From positions 31,014 to 95,013 of the forward strand of contig JAPKYA010000002.1 in NCBI GenBank assembly GCA_026394565.1: 64,000 nucleotides of DNA. The letters run 5' to 3'. Made by a program: the position numbers and the translations under genes. The notes below the pieces were generated by a model. It made no database searches. It had not been told where the DNA came from and saw only the letters and a program-made list of their open reading frames with translations. Shown in pieces: positions 63,796 through 64,000 of the stretch; positions within the stretch are counted from its first letter, which is position 1, and every line of letters starts with the position of its first letter. This DNA comes from Methanothrix sp. Its GTDB lineage: Archaea; Halobacteriota; Methanosarcinia; Methanotrichales; Methanotrichaceae.

Positions 63796-64000
63796 TTAGG
63801 CATTTTTGGCGCTTTCCACTAACTCCTTGGTGGTGACAAAGCTGGCGCCTTTGCCGGCGGCATATTCTACGAACTTCTTGTAGGCATCCAGGTATTCACC
63901 AGATCCTGAGACTGTATTGGTGAAGACCACGACCATCGGCTCTCCCTTGCCTGCGGACTCATCGAATTTGCCGGCAAGTTGGTTATACCAATCAGTGCCG
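63796..64000 (-). CDS. Partial: 3' end of another deacetylase-like secreted protein
   Basis: The last 205 bp read on the minus strand GTDWYNQLAGKFDESAGKGE ... FVEYAAGKGASFVTTKELVE and SAKNA, ending at TAA 63796-63798. It is almost identical to 61674-61878 (about four to six differences). The gene starts beyond the window, so its upstream domains are unknown. It may be the intact version of the domain that is broken in the neighbour. Confidence 0.65.
   Translation of the reverse strand, partial: GTDWYNQLAGKFDESAGKGEPMVVVFTNTVSGSGEYLDAYKKFVEYAAGKGASFVTTKELVESAKNA

Noticed and set aside
63627..63836. 69-residue plus-strand frame near the window end
   Set aside because: It runs into the minus-strand deacetylase repeat, has no ribosome site and no recognisable domain.
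1..64000. tRNA or rRNA genes
   Set aside because: No cloverleaf with TTCGA-type T-loop and CCA-ready acceptor, and no rRNA sequence, was found by eye; a covariance search would be decisive.

Overview
This window comes from a methanogenic archaeon. It holds the whole methyltransferase operon mtrEDCBAFGH, the C1 enzyme gene mch, an archaeal lipid gene (carS), Sec61-beta and ribosomal protein S17e. Promoters are archaeal TATA boxes and start sites carry GGAGG-type ribosome binding sites. Cytochrome-type haem genes (hemL, hemC, cobA-hemD fusion and an ahbC/ahbD-type radical SAM gene) and many secreted surface proteins point to a Methanothrix/Methanosaeta-like or Methanosarcina-like organism. That placement is inference from gene content, not from a search.

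Layout. 1-6.5 kb: carS, the mtr operon and a CxxCxxCC protein. 6.5-11.3 kb: a loose accessory stretch with a TOPRIM/Spo11-like protein, a sodium:solute symporter, several tiny membrane proteins that a length cut-off would miss, a DUF2958-like gene and decayed sequence. 11.3-22.7 kb: a potassium island with kdpABC, a kinase-less kdpD, then trkH-trkA-trkH. 22.7-24.3 kb: a MITE-like element lying against the 3' end of an MFS exporter gene. 24.4-30.6 kb: larC and the haem/sirohaem operon. 30.7-39.6 kb: a membrane serine protease, secreted proteins, Sec61-beta, a large beta-helix protein, a methyltransferase and a secreted PepF-like peptidase. 39.7-40.9 kb: mch and a small Cys-rich protein. 41-46 kb: two paralogous membrane proteins and secreted transglutaminase-like proteins with shared, duplicated domains. 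46.1-52.5 kb: the most unusual locus, a metallophosphoesterase-STAND NTPase-TPR protein coupled to a metallo-beta-lactamase-fold hydrolase, beside an IS110 transposase and a second MITE copy. 52.6-61.6 kb: mostly housekeeping genes (phosphoglycolate phosphatase, HD hydrolase, UPF0216, thiD, S17e, dapA, dapB). 61.7-64 kb: a second secreted transglutaminase-like gene with a damaged 3' end and a partial duplicate running off the window.

How they work together. Mtr and Mch belong to the same C1 pathway. Kdp (ATP-driven, high affinity) and the two TrkH channels with one TrkA give layered K+ uptake. HemL, HemC and CobA-HemD lead from glutamate semialdehyde to precorrin-2/sirohydrochlorin, which feeds haem, F430 and corrinoids; LarC, next door, is a nickel-insertion protein. 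The 46-50 kb operon has the plan of a STAND sensor-effector (N-terminal enzyme, central NTPase switch, C-terminal repeat sensor) and is the best candidate for a poorly described conflict or signalling system. No rRNA, tRNA or CRISPR array was recognised by eye.
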